Source: Natronomonas gomsonensis (lineage in GTDB: Archaea > Halobacteriota > Halobacteria > Halobacteriales > Haloarculaceae). Taken from it: a stretch of 64,000 bases of DNA. The stretch lies in the NCBI RefSeq assembly GCF_024300825.1, contig NZ_CP101323.1, positions 1,302,001 to 1,366,000 on the forward strand. Reading direction: 5' to 3'. Below the pieces are notes generated by a model that worked only from the letters and a program-made list of their open reading frames with translations, was not told the DNA's origin and did no database searches. The position numbers and the translations under genes are program-made. The first letter of the stretch is position 1, and each line of letters opens with the position of its first letter. Positions 8,561 to 18,297 of the stretch are shown here, piece after piece.

Positions 8561-9348
8561 AGCCCGTCGCGAATCCGCTCGAACTGCTCGGGGTCGTGGC
8601 CGTAGATGACGCGGGCATCGTAGCGCCGTTCGAGGTCCTTCAGGAACTGCCGGCTCTCCTCGTAGGCCCGCGAATCGTACAGCAGACTGGCGCCCATCGA
8701 ACGGCTCTCCTCGTAGTTCGGCGCGAGGAACGCCTCGTCACCGGCGACGAGGACGTTTTCATCCCCCTCCCGTTCGAACAGCGCACCGAGCAGTCCAGGC
8801 GTGTGGCCCGGCAGGTGCAGTAACTCGACGCCGTCGAAGAGTTGGTATCGTGGCTGGTCGACGATTTGCCAGTTCAACTCGTGGTCGAAATCGGAGGCGA
8901 GGTAGGCGTCGCCGCCAGCCGTCGACTTTGCGGACAGGTAGGCGTGTTCGAGTTCCCGACGGTGGACGTAGATTGGCACGTCCGTCCCGTCGAAGTGATA
9001 CAGGCCGCCGGCGTGGTCGAGATGCAGGTGTGACTGAATCACACAGTCGATGTCCTCGACGGAGTACCCGACATCGGCGAGAGCGGTTTCGAGGTCGCGG
9101 TCAGCGGCGTCGGGGTGGGCGAAGGCCTCATACAGCGGGGCGGGCCAGTAGCCGTCGGCCGCTTCGGGGTGTGAACCGGTATCCCACAGTATCGTCGCCT
9201 CGGGATGGTCGACGACGAGGTTCCAGACGGCGAACTCGGTGTACTGGAGGTCGGGGTTGCGGTCGCTGTGTACTGCGGCGACTTCGCCGTCCAAAGCGAA
9301 GTTCAAATCGGCGTGGATACGGCCACGGTCGAGGACGTGAATGTCCAT
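8557..9348 (-). CDS. Metallo-beta-lactamase hydrolase, N-acyl-homoserine-lactonase-like
   Basis: 263 residues with the metal-binding motif QSHLHLDHAGG near residue 105, a second histidine in LLHLPGHTPGLLGALF, the bridging aspartate in VLVAGDEAFLAPNYEE, and a final histidine in IYGHDPEQF. The spacing and the opening MDIHVLDRGRIHAD resemble the AttM/AiiA lactonase branch of the superfamily, which opens lactone rings with two zinc ions. The natural substrate in a haloarchaeon is unknown, so quorum quenching should not be assumed. It is convergent with, and shares its stop tetramer with, the previous gene. Confidence 0.8.
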   Translation of the reverse strand: MDIHVLDRGRIHADLNFALDGEVAAVHSDRNPDLQYTEFAVWNLVVDHPEATILWDTGSHPEAADGYWPAPLYEAFAHPDAADRDLETALADVGYSVEDIDCVIQSHLHLDHAGGLYHFDGTDVPIYVHRRELEHAYLSAKSTAGGDAYLASDFDHELNWQIVDQPRYQLFDGVELLHLPGHTPGLLGALFEREGDENVLVAGDEAFLAPNYEESRSMGASLLYDSRAYEESRQFLKDLERRYDARVIYGHDPEQFERIRDGL

Positions 9349-9408
9349 GCCGGTCTTACGTCCGGACCGGCCAAGAGTGTTGTCGCGGCGGTCCGTTCCT
9401 CGGGGCGA

Positions 9409-10563
9409 CTACCACTGGGCCTGTCCGTAGATGAGATTACGCTGAATCTCGTTTGCGCCCTCGTAGATGACGGGAATCCGAACGTCGCGGTACACTCGGG
9501 AAATGCGGTTCTCGACCAACACCGAGCGGCCGCCGTGGAGCTGCATCCCGCGTTCGGCACACATGTTCGCCGTCTCGGTGGATTTCACCTTCGCCTGTGC
9601 GGCCCACAGGCCGGCGTTGTCCTTCTCGGCAACGCGGTCGGCGGCCTGCCAGTTGAGCGTCCGGGCGGCGTTGAACTCCGTCAGCATGTCCGCGAGGATG
9701 TGTTGGACCTTCTGGAACTCGCTGACGTTGCGGTCGAAGGCTTTCCGGCCGTGGACGAAGTCGGCGGTCTCTTCGATGGCCGCCGCGGCCAAGCCGAGGC
9801 CGTGGCCACCGACGACGACGCGGCCGTAGTTGAAGAACTCCGCGAGCATATAGAAGCCCGTTCCCTCGGCGCCGATGACATTCTCCTCGGGAATGCGTGC
9901 GTCGTTGAACTCGATGTGGGCCTGTTTGGAGGCGCGGAACCCCATCTTCTCGGGGATGTGTTCGGCGTCGTAGCCGTCGGTGTCGGTGGGAACGATGAAC
10001 AGCGAGAAGTTGCTGTAGGGGTCGTCCGAATCGTCGCCCGTCCGTGCGTACACCGTCACCCAGTCGGCTTCGACGCCGTTGCCGACCCAGTACTTCTCGC
10101 CGTTCAGTACCCACTCGTCGCCGTCTTTCTCGGCGGTGGTTTCCATGCCCGCGAGGTCCGACCCGGTTTCGGGTTCCGAGACGGCCAACCCCGACAGTTG
10201 GTCGTTCTCGGCGACCGGTCGGAGGTACTGCTCTTTCTGTTCGTCGGTGCCGTACTCTTCGGTGATTTTCGTCCCGAAACTCGCCAACTGTAGCGTCAGG
10301 GCGATACCGGCGTCCGCGCGGTAGAACTCCTCGGCGATGGCGAGAATCTCGTGGACGTCGAAGCCGCGACCGCCGTACTCCTCGCCGATGTCCTGTGCGA
10401 CGAGGCCGGCGTCCATCCCGGCCTCCAGTACCTCCCAGGGGTACTCACCGGTCTCGTAGTAGTCGGCCGCGTTCGGCTCGATGTACTCGGCGGCGAACTC
10501 CCGGGCCTCCTGTTTGACCGCTCGGGCGTGCTCCGGAACGACCGCTTCGTCTAACAGTTCCAT
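9409..10563 (-). CDS. Acyl-CoA dehydrogenase
   Basis: 384 residues, full length for an FAD-dependent acyl-CoA dehydrogenase, which introduces the alpha-beta double bond into acyl-CoA and passes electrons to ETF. The FAD/substrate motif LAVSEPETGSDLAGMET is near residue 150, and the catalytic glutamate lies in VIYEGANEIQRNL near the C-terminus. It lies 88 bases downstream of an acyl-CoA synthetase on the same strand, which suggests joint work in fatty or branched acyl-CoA breakdown. Chain-length preference cannot be read from the sequence. A second paralogue lies at 39516-40658. Confidence 0.92.
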   Translation of the reverse strand: MELLDEAVVPEHARAVKQEAREFAAEYIEPNAADYYETGEYPWEVLEAGMDAGLVAQDIGEEYGGRGFDVHEILAIAEEFYRADAGIALTLQLASFGTKITEEYGTDEQKEQYLRPVAENDQLSGLAVSEPETGSDLAGMETTAEKDGDEWVLNGEKYWVGNGVEADWVTVYARTGDDSDDPYSNFSLFIVPTDTDGYDAEHIPEKMGFRASKQAHIEFNDARIPEENVIGAEGTGFYMLAEFFNYGRVVVGGHGLGLAAAAIEETADFVHGRKAFDRNVSEFQKVQHILADMLTEFNAARTLNWQAADRVAEKDNAGLWAAQAKVKSTETANMCAERGMQLHGGRSVLVENRISRVYRDVRIPVIYEGANEIQRNLIYGQAQW

Positions 10564-10651
10564 TCTACCTACATAGTACGGTTTCCAGCGTTAAATATAG
10601 AGCGCCGGCTATTGCCTGTCGGAAAGAAAATTGAGGAAAGAGTTTCCGGTA

Positions 10652-12301
10652 CTAGTCGTCGTCCGGGGCGGCTTCCTCGGGGACGCTCCCCTCGACAATC
10701 GACCCATCGGTGTACTCCTCGCGGATGTCCTTCTTCGAGAACTTGCCCGTGGCGGTTTTCGGCACCTCGTCGATGTACTCGATGGCGTCCGGCAGCCACC
10801 ACTTGGGGTAGTCCTCACGCAGGAGGTCCATGATTTCCTCGTCGAGGGTGTCCGTGTCGGCATCCTCGCCGGCGACGACGAAGGCGACCGGTCGCTCCTG
10901 CCACTTCTCGTGGGGGACGCCGACGACGGCGGCTTCGGCCACGTCGTCGTGGGCCATGATGGCGTTCTCCAACTCGACGGAGGAAATCCACTCCCCGCCG
11001 GATTTGATGACGTCTTTCGCGCGGTCGACGATTTGGATGTACCCCTCCTCGTCGACGGTGACCACGTCACCGGTCTTCAGCCAGCCGTCCTCGAAGTCCT
11101 CCTCGTTGGCCTCGGGCCGCTTGAAGTACTCCTTGGTGACCCACGGACCGCGGACCCACAGTTCGCCGAACTCCTCGCCGTCCCAGGCGATTTCCTCGTC
11201 GTTCTCGTCGATGACCTTGAACTCGACGCCGGGAACCGTGATACCCTGCTTCTTGCGGTGTTTCAGCTGGGTTTCGTAGTCGGCATCCTCCAGACTGCCC
11301 TTCAACTGGGAAACGGAGCCCAGCGGCGACATCTCGGTCATCCCCCAGGCATGGAGCAGTTCGACATCGCGGTCGTCGAACCACCGAATCATCGACTCAG
11401 GGGCGGCGGAGCCGCCGACGATGACCGTATCCAACTCCGAGAGGTCCACGTCGTTGTCCTCGGCGTAGTCCATCAGGCCGAGCCAGACGGTGGGAACGCC
11501 AGCCGAAATCGTGACGCCCTCCTCCTCGATGAGGTGGACGATGTCCTCGGGGTCCGGCGATGGGCCGGGATAGACGTGTTTCGAACCGGCGGCCGTCGCG
11601 GTGAAGGGCATCCCCCAGGCGTTGACGTGGAACATCGGCACGACAGGCATTACGACATCGTCGTCGGCCATCGGGATGCCCTGTGGCGTCAGCGACGCCA
11701 TCGTGTGGCTCCACAGCATCTGATGGGTGTACTCGACGCCCTTGGGGTTGCCCGTCGTCCCGGAGGTGTAACACATGCCGGCGGGCTGGTCCTCGTCGAG
11801 GACCGGCCAGTCGAACTCCGTGGAGTGGCCGTCGACGAACTCCTCGTAGGGAGTCGCATCAAGGGCGTCCGTCCCCGTCGAGGACATCACGACGAAGTCG
11901 ACGCCCTCGAACTCGGGGGCGTCGGCGGCCGCCTGTGCGAGTTTCGGCGCCAGCGACTCGTCGACGAAGACGAGTTCGTCGTCGGCGTTGTCGACGATGT
12001 ACTGGATGTGCTCGTCGGGCAGAAGCGGATTGATAGTGTGCAGTTGTGCGCCGATGGTCGGCACCGCGAAGTACGTCTCGAAGTGCCGATGGTGGTTCCA
12101 ACAGAACGTCGCTACGCGGTCTCCCTCCTCGATGCCGTGGGCCTCGAGGGCGTTTGCGAGTTGCGCCGTTCGGTCGTCATAATCGCTGTACGTGTAGCGT
12201 TCGATACCCTCGTGTGTCCGTGAGACGATTTCCGTGTCCGGGTACAGGTTCGCCGCACGCCACAAGAAGGGTCGAAGCGTCTGGTCAGTGCCTCCTGGCA
12301 T
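10652..12301 (-). CDS. AMP-forming acyl-CoA synthetase (fatty-acid CoA ligase)
   Basis: About 549 residues of the acyl-adenylate family. The ATP-binding P-loop is [17 protein letters not shown], the adenylate motif [20 protein letters not shown] follows, then [14 protein letters not shown], and the catalytic C-terminal lysine lies in [14 protein letters not shown]. It activates a carboxylic acid to its CoA thioester. The start is placed at ATG 12301 ([17 protein letters not shown], typical for the family); the frame is open to a GTG at 12340 but those 13 residues are not family-like. It precedes an acyl-CoA dehydrogenase in the same direction. The acid-rich tail EEAAPDDD is usual for haloarchaea. 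Confidence 0.9.
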   Translation of the reverse strand: MPGGTDQTLRPFLWRAANLYPDTEIVSRTHEGIERYTYSDYDDRTAQLANALEAHGIEEGDRVATFCWNHHRHFETYFAVPTIGAQLHTINPLLPDEHIQYIVDNADDELVFVDESLAPKLAQAAADAPEFEGVDFVVMSSTGTDALDATPYEEFVDGHSTEFDWPVLDEDQPAGMCYTSGTTGNPKGVEYTHQMLWSHTMASLTPQGIPMADDDVVMPVVPMFHVNAWGMPFTATAAGSKHVYPGPSPDPEDIVHLIEEEGVTISAGVPTVWLGLMDYAEDNDVDLSELDTVIVGGSAAPESMIRWFDDRDVELLHAWGMTEMSPLGSVSQLKGSLEDADYETQLKHRKKQGITVPGVEFKVIDENDEEIAWDGEEFGELWVRGPWVTKEYFKRPEANEEDFEDGWLKTGDVVTVDEEGYIQIVDRAKDVIKSGGEWISSVELENAIMAHDDVAEAAVVGVPHEKWQERPVAFVVAGEDADTDTLDEEIMDLLREDYPKWWLPDAIEYIDEVPKTATGKFSKKDIREEYTDGSIVEGSVPEEAAPDDD

Positions 12302-12392
12302 GGCCGTCAGTACGAACGACCCCGACTTGGTTCTTGCCACGTCGAATCATGTCAATACCGGCAAAAACAGACGAGAGGTTGCCCCTGACCGC

Positions 12393-13049
12393 TCAATCGA
12401 TGCGACGGGACACTGCCAGTCCCTCCCCGAGCGGCAACAGGGTTGTCTCGAAGGCGTCCTCGGAACGGACGTGTTCGAGGTAGGCCGCGACTCCGGTTGC
12501 CATATCGTTGACCGAATCGCCACCATCGACGACGAGGCGGTGTATCTCCTCGAAGGAGAAGGGACCGGCGGTCATGTTGTCGGCGACGACGCATCCACCG
12601 ACCGGCACCTTCGAGCGGACAGCCTCAAAAGCCTCGACGTAGCGGTCCTTCTCGTTGTCGATGAGGACGACATCGATGGGGCCGTCGTACTCCTCGACGA
12701 TGTCGATGGCATCGCCCAACTCGAAGCGGGCGATGTCCTCGAAGCCGCCCGCCGCGAGGTTCTGGCGGGCATCGTCGAGTTCGTCGGCGTCGATTTCCGT
12801 GAGGACGATTTCGCCGTCGTCGGGAAGCGCTCGTGCGAACCAATAGGCCGAGTAGCCGTATCCCGACCCGAACTCGAAGACCCGTTCGGCGCCGACGAAG
12901 CCGGCGAGTTGCTGGAGCCACCCGCCGACGGCGGGCCCGACGGTCGGAAAGCCGGTCGCTTCGGCACGTTCGTCCATCTCCCGCAGGACGCCGTCCGGTC
13001 GTGGGCCGACCGTGGCGGCGAACGTCTCGACGTCGTCAGGGACGGTCAT
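12393..13049 (-). CDS. SAM-dependent O-methyltransferase (family 3, CCoAMT-like)
   Basis: 218 residues with the SAM motif RVFEFGSGYGYSAYWFA (about residue 57), the acidic ribose-binding strand EIVLTEIDAD, and the motif IDVVLIDNEKDRYVEAFE that in this family carries the metal- and SAM-site aspartate. Members methylate catechol-type hydroxyls with a divalent metal; the archaeal substrate is unknown. Length and motif order match the tRNA/caffeoyl-CoA O-methyltransferase group. It lies 49 bases downstream of an MscS-type gene on the same strand. Confidence 0.85.
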   Translation of the reverse strand: MTVPDDVETFAATVGPRPDGVLREMDERAEATGFPTVGPAVGGWLQQLAGFVGAERVFEFGSGYGYSAYWFARALPDDGEIVLTEIDADELDDARQNLAAGGFEDIARFELGDAIDIVEEYDGPIDVVLIDNEKDRYVEAFEAVRSKVPVGGCVVADNMTAGPFSFEEIHRLVVDGGDSVNDMATGVAAYLEHVRSEDAFETTLLPLGEGLAVSRRID

Positions 13050-13098
13050 ACCCGCGTCGTCGTCGGGCGCGACGAAAAGCGTACGGGTGGCCGGCGTG

Positions 13099-14058
13099 TC
13101 AGCGACTCCGACTCACCGGGAACGCCACCCGGTCGGGGTTGTCGTTCATCCGCGCGAGGATTCGCTCGTACAGTTCGTTTCGGACCCGAGAGCCCTGCCT
13201 CGGGTGGACGAGATACCGCAGTCGCAACTCGACCCACGACTCCTGTTGGACGACGTTCACCGACGGGCGGTCCCGGACTTCGAGTTCGACCGGAGTCTCG
13301 GCGAGTCGCTCCCGGTAGGCTTCGATGCGCTCGGCCATTCGGTCACCGAGGTAGTCGTCGGCCTCCTCGACCATCAGTTCGCGTGCGAACTCGAGGTCCG
13401 TCTCGAAGGCCACCTGTACGGTCAGTTCGTTCCAGACGAACGGGAACCCCTCCCAGGAGTAGTTGTGGACGTGTGAGGAGAGAACGACGCTGTTCGGGAG
13501 CGTGATGATGCGCCCGGAGGGTTGGTGTGAGGAGACCAACTCGCCGTTGATTTCCCACAGCGTCGTCACGAGGAAGTCGACTTCGACGACGTCGCCTTTC
13601 GACCCCTCGATGGAGACGCGGTCGCCGACCTGATACGGCCGCTTGACCATGATGTAGAACCAGCCGATGAGCGAGAACAGCGGCTGTTGGAGCGCGAAGG
13701 TAACCGCGAAGCCGACGATGCCGAGCGAGAACAGCAATCCGACGTACTGTCGGGTGGCGACCGCCAACACGCCGACGACCGCGGCGGCGATGAACACGAA
13801 CCGGAGGACGTTCCGAAGGTCGTGCAGACGGCGCTTGTTCGTCGTCCGGGCGGCGACGAAACCGAACACGAGGAGGTACCCGCCGTAGGCGGCGAATCCG
13901 ACCGCCGCGACGAGCAATCCCTGTGCGATGAGTACGTCCAACGGCACCTCGAAGTACGACCCCGACAGGGGGGCAAAGACGAATCCCCGGACGGCCCCGG
14001 AAGCGGCGGTGAGGAGACCGGCGAGCAACAGCAACCCGTAACCGAGACGGCGGTTCAC
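13099..14058 (-). CDS. MscS-family mechanosensitive channel (paralogue 1)
   Basis: 319 residues. Four hydrophobic segments in the first ~135 residues are followed by the MscS pore-lining helix (LFSLGIVGFAVTFALQQPLF) and the conserved exit RPYQVGDRVSIEG, then the beta domain with VSSHQPSGRIITLPNSVV. Members open on membrane tension and release solutes in hypo-osmotic shock. The tail from about residue 230 is longer than the minimal MscS core. The promoter lies in the 50-base gap shared with the divergent pcp gene, with TTTAAAAA about 25 bases before the start. A second MscS gene is at 61810-62694. Confidence 0.88.
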   Translation of the reverse strand: MNRRLGYGLLLLAGLLTAASGAVRGFVFAPLSGSYFEVPLDVLIAQGLLVAAVGFAAYGGYLLVFGFVAARTTNKRRLHDLRNVLRFVFIAAAVVGVLAVATRQYVGLLFSLGIVGFAVTFALQQPLFSLIGWFYIMVKRPYQVGDRVSIEGSKGDVVEVDFLVTTLWEINGELVSSHQPSGRIITLPNSVVLSSHVHNYSWEGFPFVWNELTVQVAFETDLEFARELMVEEADDYLGDRMAERIEAYRERLAETPVELEVRDRPSVNVVQQESWVELRLRYLVHPRQGSRVRNELYERILARMNDNPDRVAFPVSRSR

Positions 14059-14108
14059 GCCCGAACGTCGGCGGCGGAGTTTAAAAAGATGGCAGCCGTC
14101 TCGACGGT

Positions 14109-14738
14109 ATGTACCTCCTCACCGGCTACGAACCGTTCGGCGACCACGACACCAATCCGAGCGCGACCCTCGCGGAGACCTTCGACGGCCGCCGCGTTGC
14201 CGGCCACGAAATCGTCGGCGAGGTGCTGCCGGTCGTCTTCGCCGAGGCCGCAGACGAGATGGCCGCGTTGCTTGAGGAGTACGACCCCGACGCAGTCGTC
14301 ATGAGTGGTCTCGCCGGCGGCCGCAACGGCGTCTGTCTCGAACGAGTCGCCGTCAACGTCGATGACGCGGTGACGGTCCCGGACAACGCCGACGCCGACC
14401 CCGAAAACGAACCCATCGACCCCGACGGTCCCGACGCCCGGTTCTCGACGCTTCCAGTCGCCGACTGCGTCAAGGCGCTCGTGACGGAGGACATCCCCGC
14501 GCGCCTCTCGAACACCGCGGGGACGCATCTCTGTAACCATCTCACCTACACGACGCTCGGGGCACTCGAAACACGTGACAGCGACGCCCCGACGGGATTC
14601 GTCCACCTGCCGTACACGCCGCCGATGGCAGCCGAAAAGGCAGCCGAGAACAACGCCCACCGCGGCGGTGCCGTCCCGCCGAGTCTCTCCATCGAACACC
14701 AGCGGCGAGCCGTCGAAACGGTGTTCGAAACGCTCTGA
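14109..14738 (+). CDS. pcp: Pyroglutamyl-peptidase I
   Basis: 209 residues of peptidase family C15, a cytosolic cysteine peptidase that removes N-terminal pyroglutamate. All three catalytic residues are visible: glutamate in GLAGGRNGVCLERVAVNV (about residue 80), cysteine in SNTAGTHLCNHLTY (about 142), and histidine in GFVHLPYTPPM (about 164). The opening LLTGYEPFGDHDTNPS is the family signature. The gene is divergent from mscS with a shared short promoter gap, and its stop abuts the stop of the convergent carbamoylase gene. Confidence 0.92.
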   Translation: MYLLTGYEPFGDHDTNPSATLAETFDGRRVAGHEIVGEVLPVVFAEAADEMAALLEEYDPDAVVMSGLAGGRNGVCLERVAVNVDDAVTVPDNADADPENEPIDPDGPDARFSTLPVADCVKALVTEDIPARLSNTAGTHLCNHLTYTTLGALETRDSDAPTGFVHLPYTPPMAAEKAAENNAHRGGAVPPSLSIEHQRRAVETVFETL

Positions 14739-16013
14739 TTAGACGCCCGCCAACTCGGCGAGCGCCCCGGCGAGAACGCGCGTCGCGTCAGCACAGTCGG
14801 CCTTGCTCGTCCACTCCCGGGGATTGTGCGAGACGCCCTCTCGGGACGGCGCGAACAGCATTCCGGCGTCGGTGACGCCCGCGACGTACATCGAGTCGTG
14901 GGCGGCCCCGGAGTGAAGCGACAGCGTCTCGATGCCGGCAGCCTCGCCCGTCTCGTGCAGTGCCGTCCGACACCGCTCGGCCATCGGCGTCGGTTCGAGG
15001 TCGAACGGCCGTTCGAGAGCCGTATCGACGCCGCGGTCGGCTTCGAGACGGCCCAGTTCCTCGCGGGCGACGCCGACGAGGTGTTCCATCGAGTCGTAGT
15101 CGGTGCTCCGAACGTCGAGGCCCGCCTCGATCTCGCCGGGAACGACGTTCGTCGCGTTCGGGGCCACGTCGAGACTGCCGACGGTCCCGACGGCGGCAGG
15201 GTCGGTTTCGGTCCGGGTTTCGGCGGCCCGCTCGACTTCGAGGACGAACTCGCTTGCGGCCGCCAGCGCGTCCGTTCGCTGATCCATCGGCGTCGACCCC
15301 GCGTGGTCGGCATCGCCTTCGATAGTGACCTCACAGTGAGTAATGCCGGTGATGTCCGTGACGACGCCCACGGGGACGCCGGCCGATTCGAGTTCGGTGT
15401 GCTGTTCGACGTGGAGTTCGAGCCACGCGTCCCACTCGGCGGCGTCGAGACGGCCCTCGCCGGCGAAGCCTATGTCTTCAAGCGCCGCAGCGAGGGTCGT
15501 TCCGTCGTCGGCTTCGAGTGCGAGCGCCTCGTCGACGCTACGGACGCCGGCAGCGACCGACGAACCGAGCAACCCGTCGGCGAACCGACCGCCCTCCTCC
15601 TCGGTGAAAGAAACGACCTCGATGGGGCGTTGGGGTTCGAACACCCCATCTTGCATCGCCCGAACGGCTTCGAGAGCAGCGTAGATGCCCAGTGGGCCGT
15701 CGAAGATGCCACCCTCCGGGACCGAATCGAGGTGACTTCCGGCGGCGATAGGTGCGGCGGATGGGTCGGCGCTCTCGGAGGACCACCGACCGGCGACGTT
15801 GCCAACTGCATCGACGCGGACATCGAGGTCGGCCGCCGCCATTCGTTCGAGAAGGTACTCACGCGCCTTTCGGTTGGCGTCGGTACCACAGCGGACGGTT
15901 CGACCCCAGCGCTCGGGCGGGTCGCGGACCGTCGCGCCGAAGGCGCCGTTCGCTTCGAGGTCGGCCCACAGTCGGTCGGCGTCGACGGCCGGTCGGTCTG
16001 CCACGTCAGTCAC
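14739..16013 (-). CDS. Zn-dependent hydantoinase/carbamoylase-family amidase (M20)
   Basis: About 424 residues. The dinuclear metal site is visible as AAGSHLDSVPEGGIFDGPLG (His and Asp ligands), FTEEEGGRF (Glu ligands), HVEQHTELE, and the C-terminal histidine in HSGAAHDSMYV. Family members hydrolyse N-carbamoyl-amino acids, ureidoglycolate or allantoate. The start is set at GTG 16013 because the frame further upstream runs through the redoxin gene; this gives an 8-base overlap with the redoxin stop and implies coupled translation. No other purine or hydantoin gene is near, so the exact substrate is open. Confidence 0.87.
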   Translation of the reverse strand: MTDVADRPAVDADRLWADLEANGAFGATVRDPPERWGRTVRCGTDANRKAREYLLERMAAADLDVRVDAVGNVAGRWSSESADPSAAPIAAGSHLDSVPEGGIFDGPLGIYAALEAVRAMQDGVFEPQRPIEVVSFTEEEGGRFADGLLGSSVAAGVRSVDEALALEADDGTTLAAALEDIGFAGEGRLDAAEWDAWLELHVEQHTELESAGVPVGVVTDITGITHCEVTIEGDADHAGSTPMDQRTDALAAASEFVLEVERAAETRTETDPAAVGTVGSLDVAPNATNVVPGEIEAGLDVRSTDYDSMEHLVGVAREELGRLEADRGVDTALERPFDLEPTPMAERCRTALHETGEAAGIETLSLHSGAAHDSMYVAGVTDAGMLFAPSREGVSHNPREWTSKADCADATRVLAGALAELAGV

Positions 16014-16578
16014 GCCACTTGATGGAGCAGCCACGAGAGGGATGGCCCTCGTCCTCGGGCACTTCGCCAGCGAGGACGCTCTCGATTGCATCGCGAATCT
16101 CGTAGCCGGGGGTCCCGGAGGGCTCCTCATCGGGGTTCGTCGCGTCGTCGAACCGACCGTGATAGACGAGTCGGAAGTCGTCGTTGTCGTTTCGGAACAG
16201 GAAGGGGTCGGGCGTACACACCGCGCCGTAGGCTTTGGCGACGTCCTGTGTGTCGTCGCGGAGGTAAGCGGTGAGGTCGATGTCGCCCGCCCCGACGTAC
16301 TCCACCATCTTCTCGAAGGAGTCCTCGGGATACTCCTCGGCGTCGTTGGGGTTGATACCGACGACGGCCACGTCCTCGTAGTCGGCGGCGATGGCGTTCA
16401 TCGCGTCGTATTTCGCCTTCGCGTAGGGACAGTGATTGCAGGTGAACACGACCAACAGGGCGTCGTGGTCGTCGAAATCACCGAGCGTGTACGTCTCGCC
16501 GTCGGTTCCCTCCAGTTCGAACTCCGGGGCCAAATCCCCGTGGTCCAGTACGTCCGATTCGGATTCCAGTGCGACCAT
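16006..16578 (-). CDS. Thioredoxin-fold redoxin with CxxC motif
   Basis: 190 residues, cytosolic. The thioredoxin fold carries the redox motif VVFTCNHCPYAKAKYDA near residue 47, followed by VVGINPNDAEEYPEDSFEKM and CTPDPFLF, all typical of the thioredoxin/AhpC-like group that has CNHCPY. It probably reduces a protein disulfide or a peroxide. It is the first gene of a two-gene unit with the carbamoylase, overlapping its start. Its own reductase partner is not visible in the window. Confidence 0.88.
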   Translation of the reverse strand: MVALESESDVLDHGDLAPEFELEGTDGETYTLGDFDDHDALLVVFTCNHCPYAKAKYDAMNAIAADYEDVAVVGINPNDAEEYPEDSFEKMVEYVGAGDIDLTAYLRDDTQDVAKAYGAVCTPDPFLFRNDNDDFRLVYHGRFDDATNPDEEPSGTPGYEIRDAIESVLAGEVPEDEGHPSRGCSIKWRD

Positions 16579-16649
16579 ACCCGTAGTTGGGCGGCCACGC
16601 TCCTAAACGCATCCCTACCCCTCGAAGGTCGTCAAAAAGACGGCGTCCG

Positions 16650-17900
16650 TCACTCGACGAGTCGGGCCAGCAGAACCGACAGTCCCAGCGCGACAGCGGC
16701 CGTAGCAGCGACGCCGATGAAGGCGACGCCGACCCCGGACGTTTCGATGAAGTAGCCGAAGATGGGTGGGGCGACTGCGCCACCGCCGGAGATACCGACC
16801 GTCATGAGCGCGAAGTTCTTGCCCACGTCGCCGCGCTCGGAGGCGAGGTCGGTGAGCGTCGAGCGGGCGGGCCGCGAGAGGTCGATAGTCGCGGCGAGCA
16901 CCAACACGAGGCCGACCGCCGCGACGACCGGGACGGCAACCGAAGACAACACGGCAGCGAGAACGACGAGCGAGCCGTATCCGGCGTACAGAAGCGGCAT
17001 CGGTCCGGTTCGGTCGGCGACGTACCCGCCGCCGAGGAGGACGACCGCGCCGACGACGAGCATGACGCTGGCGACCAGATTCGCGGGTTCCGACGGGAGA
17101 CCGTAGCCCGAATCCAGAAGCGTCGCAGCGTAGGTTCGAATCCCCCACGCGGCGACGCTGTTGACGAACCACAGCGTCGTCAACAGCAGAATAATCGGGG
17201 TGTTGACGACGGTTCGGCCGTAGGCGAGCAGGCGGCCGGTGGCCGAGCGGAGTCGACCGAAAAGCGACGGCGGGCCGGCGAGCGATTCGGGGGGCGAGTC
17301 GTCCTCGGCGCGGGCACCGGCACGAGCAATCGAGGCCGGAACACGTCGAACGGCAACGGCGGCGACCCCGGTGTAGACGGCACCGAGGACGGCGATTGCG
17401 CCGAAGGCGCCCCGCCAACCGTACCCCAAGGCGACGCTCGCCGGAACGACGGCGAAGGGGACCGCGAGGCCGACGGCGCCGGTGAACCCGTGGGCACTGT
17501 AAGCACGCGAGCGGTAGGCGTCCGGAACGGCCGCCGAGAGGAGTGGGTAGTGTGCAGGGTGGTGGCCGGCGATGCCGACACCCATCACCGCGGCGGCGAC
17601 GAGCAGCCACTCGTAGGTCGGGGCGACAGCAGCCATCGCACAGCCGAGGGTACCGACCGAAAGGGAACCGAGGAGGACTGCGGCGTGACTGTAGCTGTCG
17701 GAGACGTAGCCGAGCGGCAGTTGGCCGGCGGTGACGACAAGACTGACGACGCCGACGGCAACCCCGAGTTCTGCCAGCGACGCATCAAGGTCGGCACCCA
17801 AGAGCGCGAACGCGGGCGGGAAAAGCAGCAGATAGGCGTGGTTGACGACGTGAGAGCCGGAGACGAGACCGACGACGAGCGGTGCGTGGCTACGCGGCAC
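16650..17900 (-). CDS. MFS transporter, Fsr-like
   Basis: 416 residues with twelve hydrophobic segments in two halves joined by an acidic loop near residue 200. The segment GIAGHHPAHYPLLSAAVPDA followed by SRAYSAHGFTGAVGLAVPF resembles the fosmidomycin-resistance (Fsr) branch of the major facilitator superfamily. It likely exports a small molecule with proton coupling; the substrate is unknown. The gene lies between the redoxin gene and a small haloarchaeal gene, all on the minus strand but with separate gaps. Confidence 0.82.
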   Translation of the reverse strand: MPRSHAPLVVGLVSGSHVVNHAYLLLFPPAFALLGADLDASLAELGVAVGVVSLVVTAGQLPLGYVSDSYSHAAVLLGSLSVGTLGCAMAAVAPTYEWLLVAAAVMGVGIAGHHPAHYPLLSAAVPDAYRSRAYSAHGFTGAVGLAVPFAVVPASVALGYGWRGAFGAIAVLGAVYTGVAAVAVRRVPASIARAGARAEDDSPPESLAGPPSLFGRLRSATGRLLAYGRTVVNTPIILLLTTLWFVNSVAAWGIRTYAATLLDSGYGLPSEPANLVASVMLVVGAVVLLGGGYVADRTGPMPLLYAGYGSLVVLAAVLSSVAVPVVAAVGLVLVLAATIDLSRPARSTLTDLASERGDVGKNFALMTVGISGGGAVAPPIFGYFIETSGVGVAFIGVAATAAVALGLSVLLARLVE

Positions 17901-17945
17901 GCCCGACCGTTGGCGGGCGGGGTATGAAGCCGGTTGGGGTTTCCG

Positions 17946-18128
17946 TCAGTCGGCGCGAACGGCGACGGGTTCGGGGTCGGCACAGGGCGAGACGCTGACG
18001 CCGCCGAAGCGCTCGGCGGCACGGCAGAGGCGGTCGGGGGAGATGCCGGCCTGTCGGGCCGCAGTCTCCAGGTCCAGTGTGCCGTTCTGGTACAGCGTCA
18101 TCGCCGTTCGAACCGCGTGCTGACTCAT
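17946..18128 (-). CDS. Small haloarchaeal protein with HTH-like sequence (DUF7317-like)
   Basis: 60 residues from ATG 18128 (MSQHAVRTAMTLYQNG). The core LDLETAARQAGISPDRLCRA reads like a helix-turn-helix and the tail is short and acidic. I recall a conserved haloarchaeal family of this size (DUF7317). The frame is open upstream to 18266, but that part runs through the AT-rich divergent promoter and is not protein-like. It is divergent from the Lrp regulator, so it may share control with it. Confidence 0.65.
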   Translation of the reverse strand: MSQHAVRTAMTLYQNGTLDLETAARQAGISPDRLCRAAERFGGVSVSPCADPEPVAVRAD

Positions 18129-18297
18129 ACTCGTTCGGATGGTCTTAGGGATAATAATAGTATCGAGAGATAATATACCAAGACATGACCTTATATGCCA
18201 GACCACATTATCAATCGTTATATTAACAACACCCTCAGCGTGGGACGGCGTAGCGATGCCTCGCAACGTTTTAGTTCGCAGTAGCGTCGTATTCCGT
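18129..18297. promoter_or_regulatory. AT-rich divergent promoter region
   Basis: This 169-base gap between the small HTH-like gene and the Lrp gene is far richer in A and T than its surroundings (ATAATAATAG, GATAATATACC, TTATATTAAC). TTTTAG at 18269-18274 lies about 27 bases before the Lrp ATG, which fits a leaderless transcript. Lrp regulators often bind their own promoter, so autoregulation here is likely but not shown. Confidence 0.5.

Noticed and set aside
15999-16130. Longer start of the carbamoylase frame at ATG 16130
   Set aside because: These codons lie inside the redoxin gene and are not family-like. GTG 16013 starts just before the conserved region.
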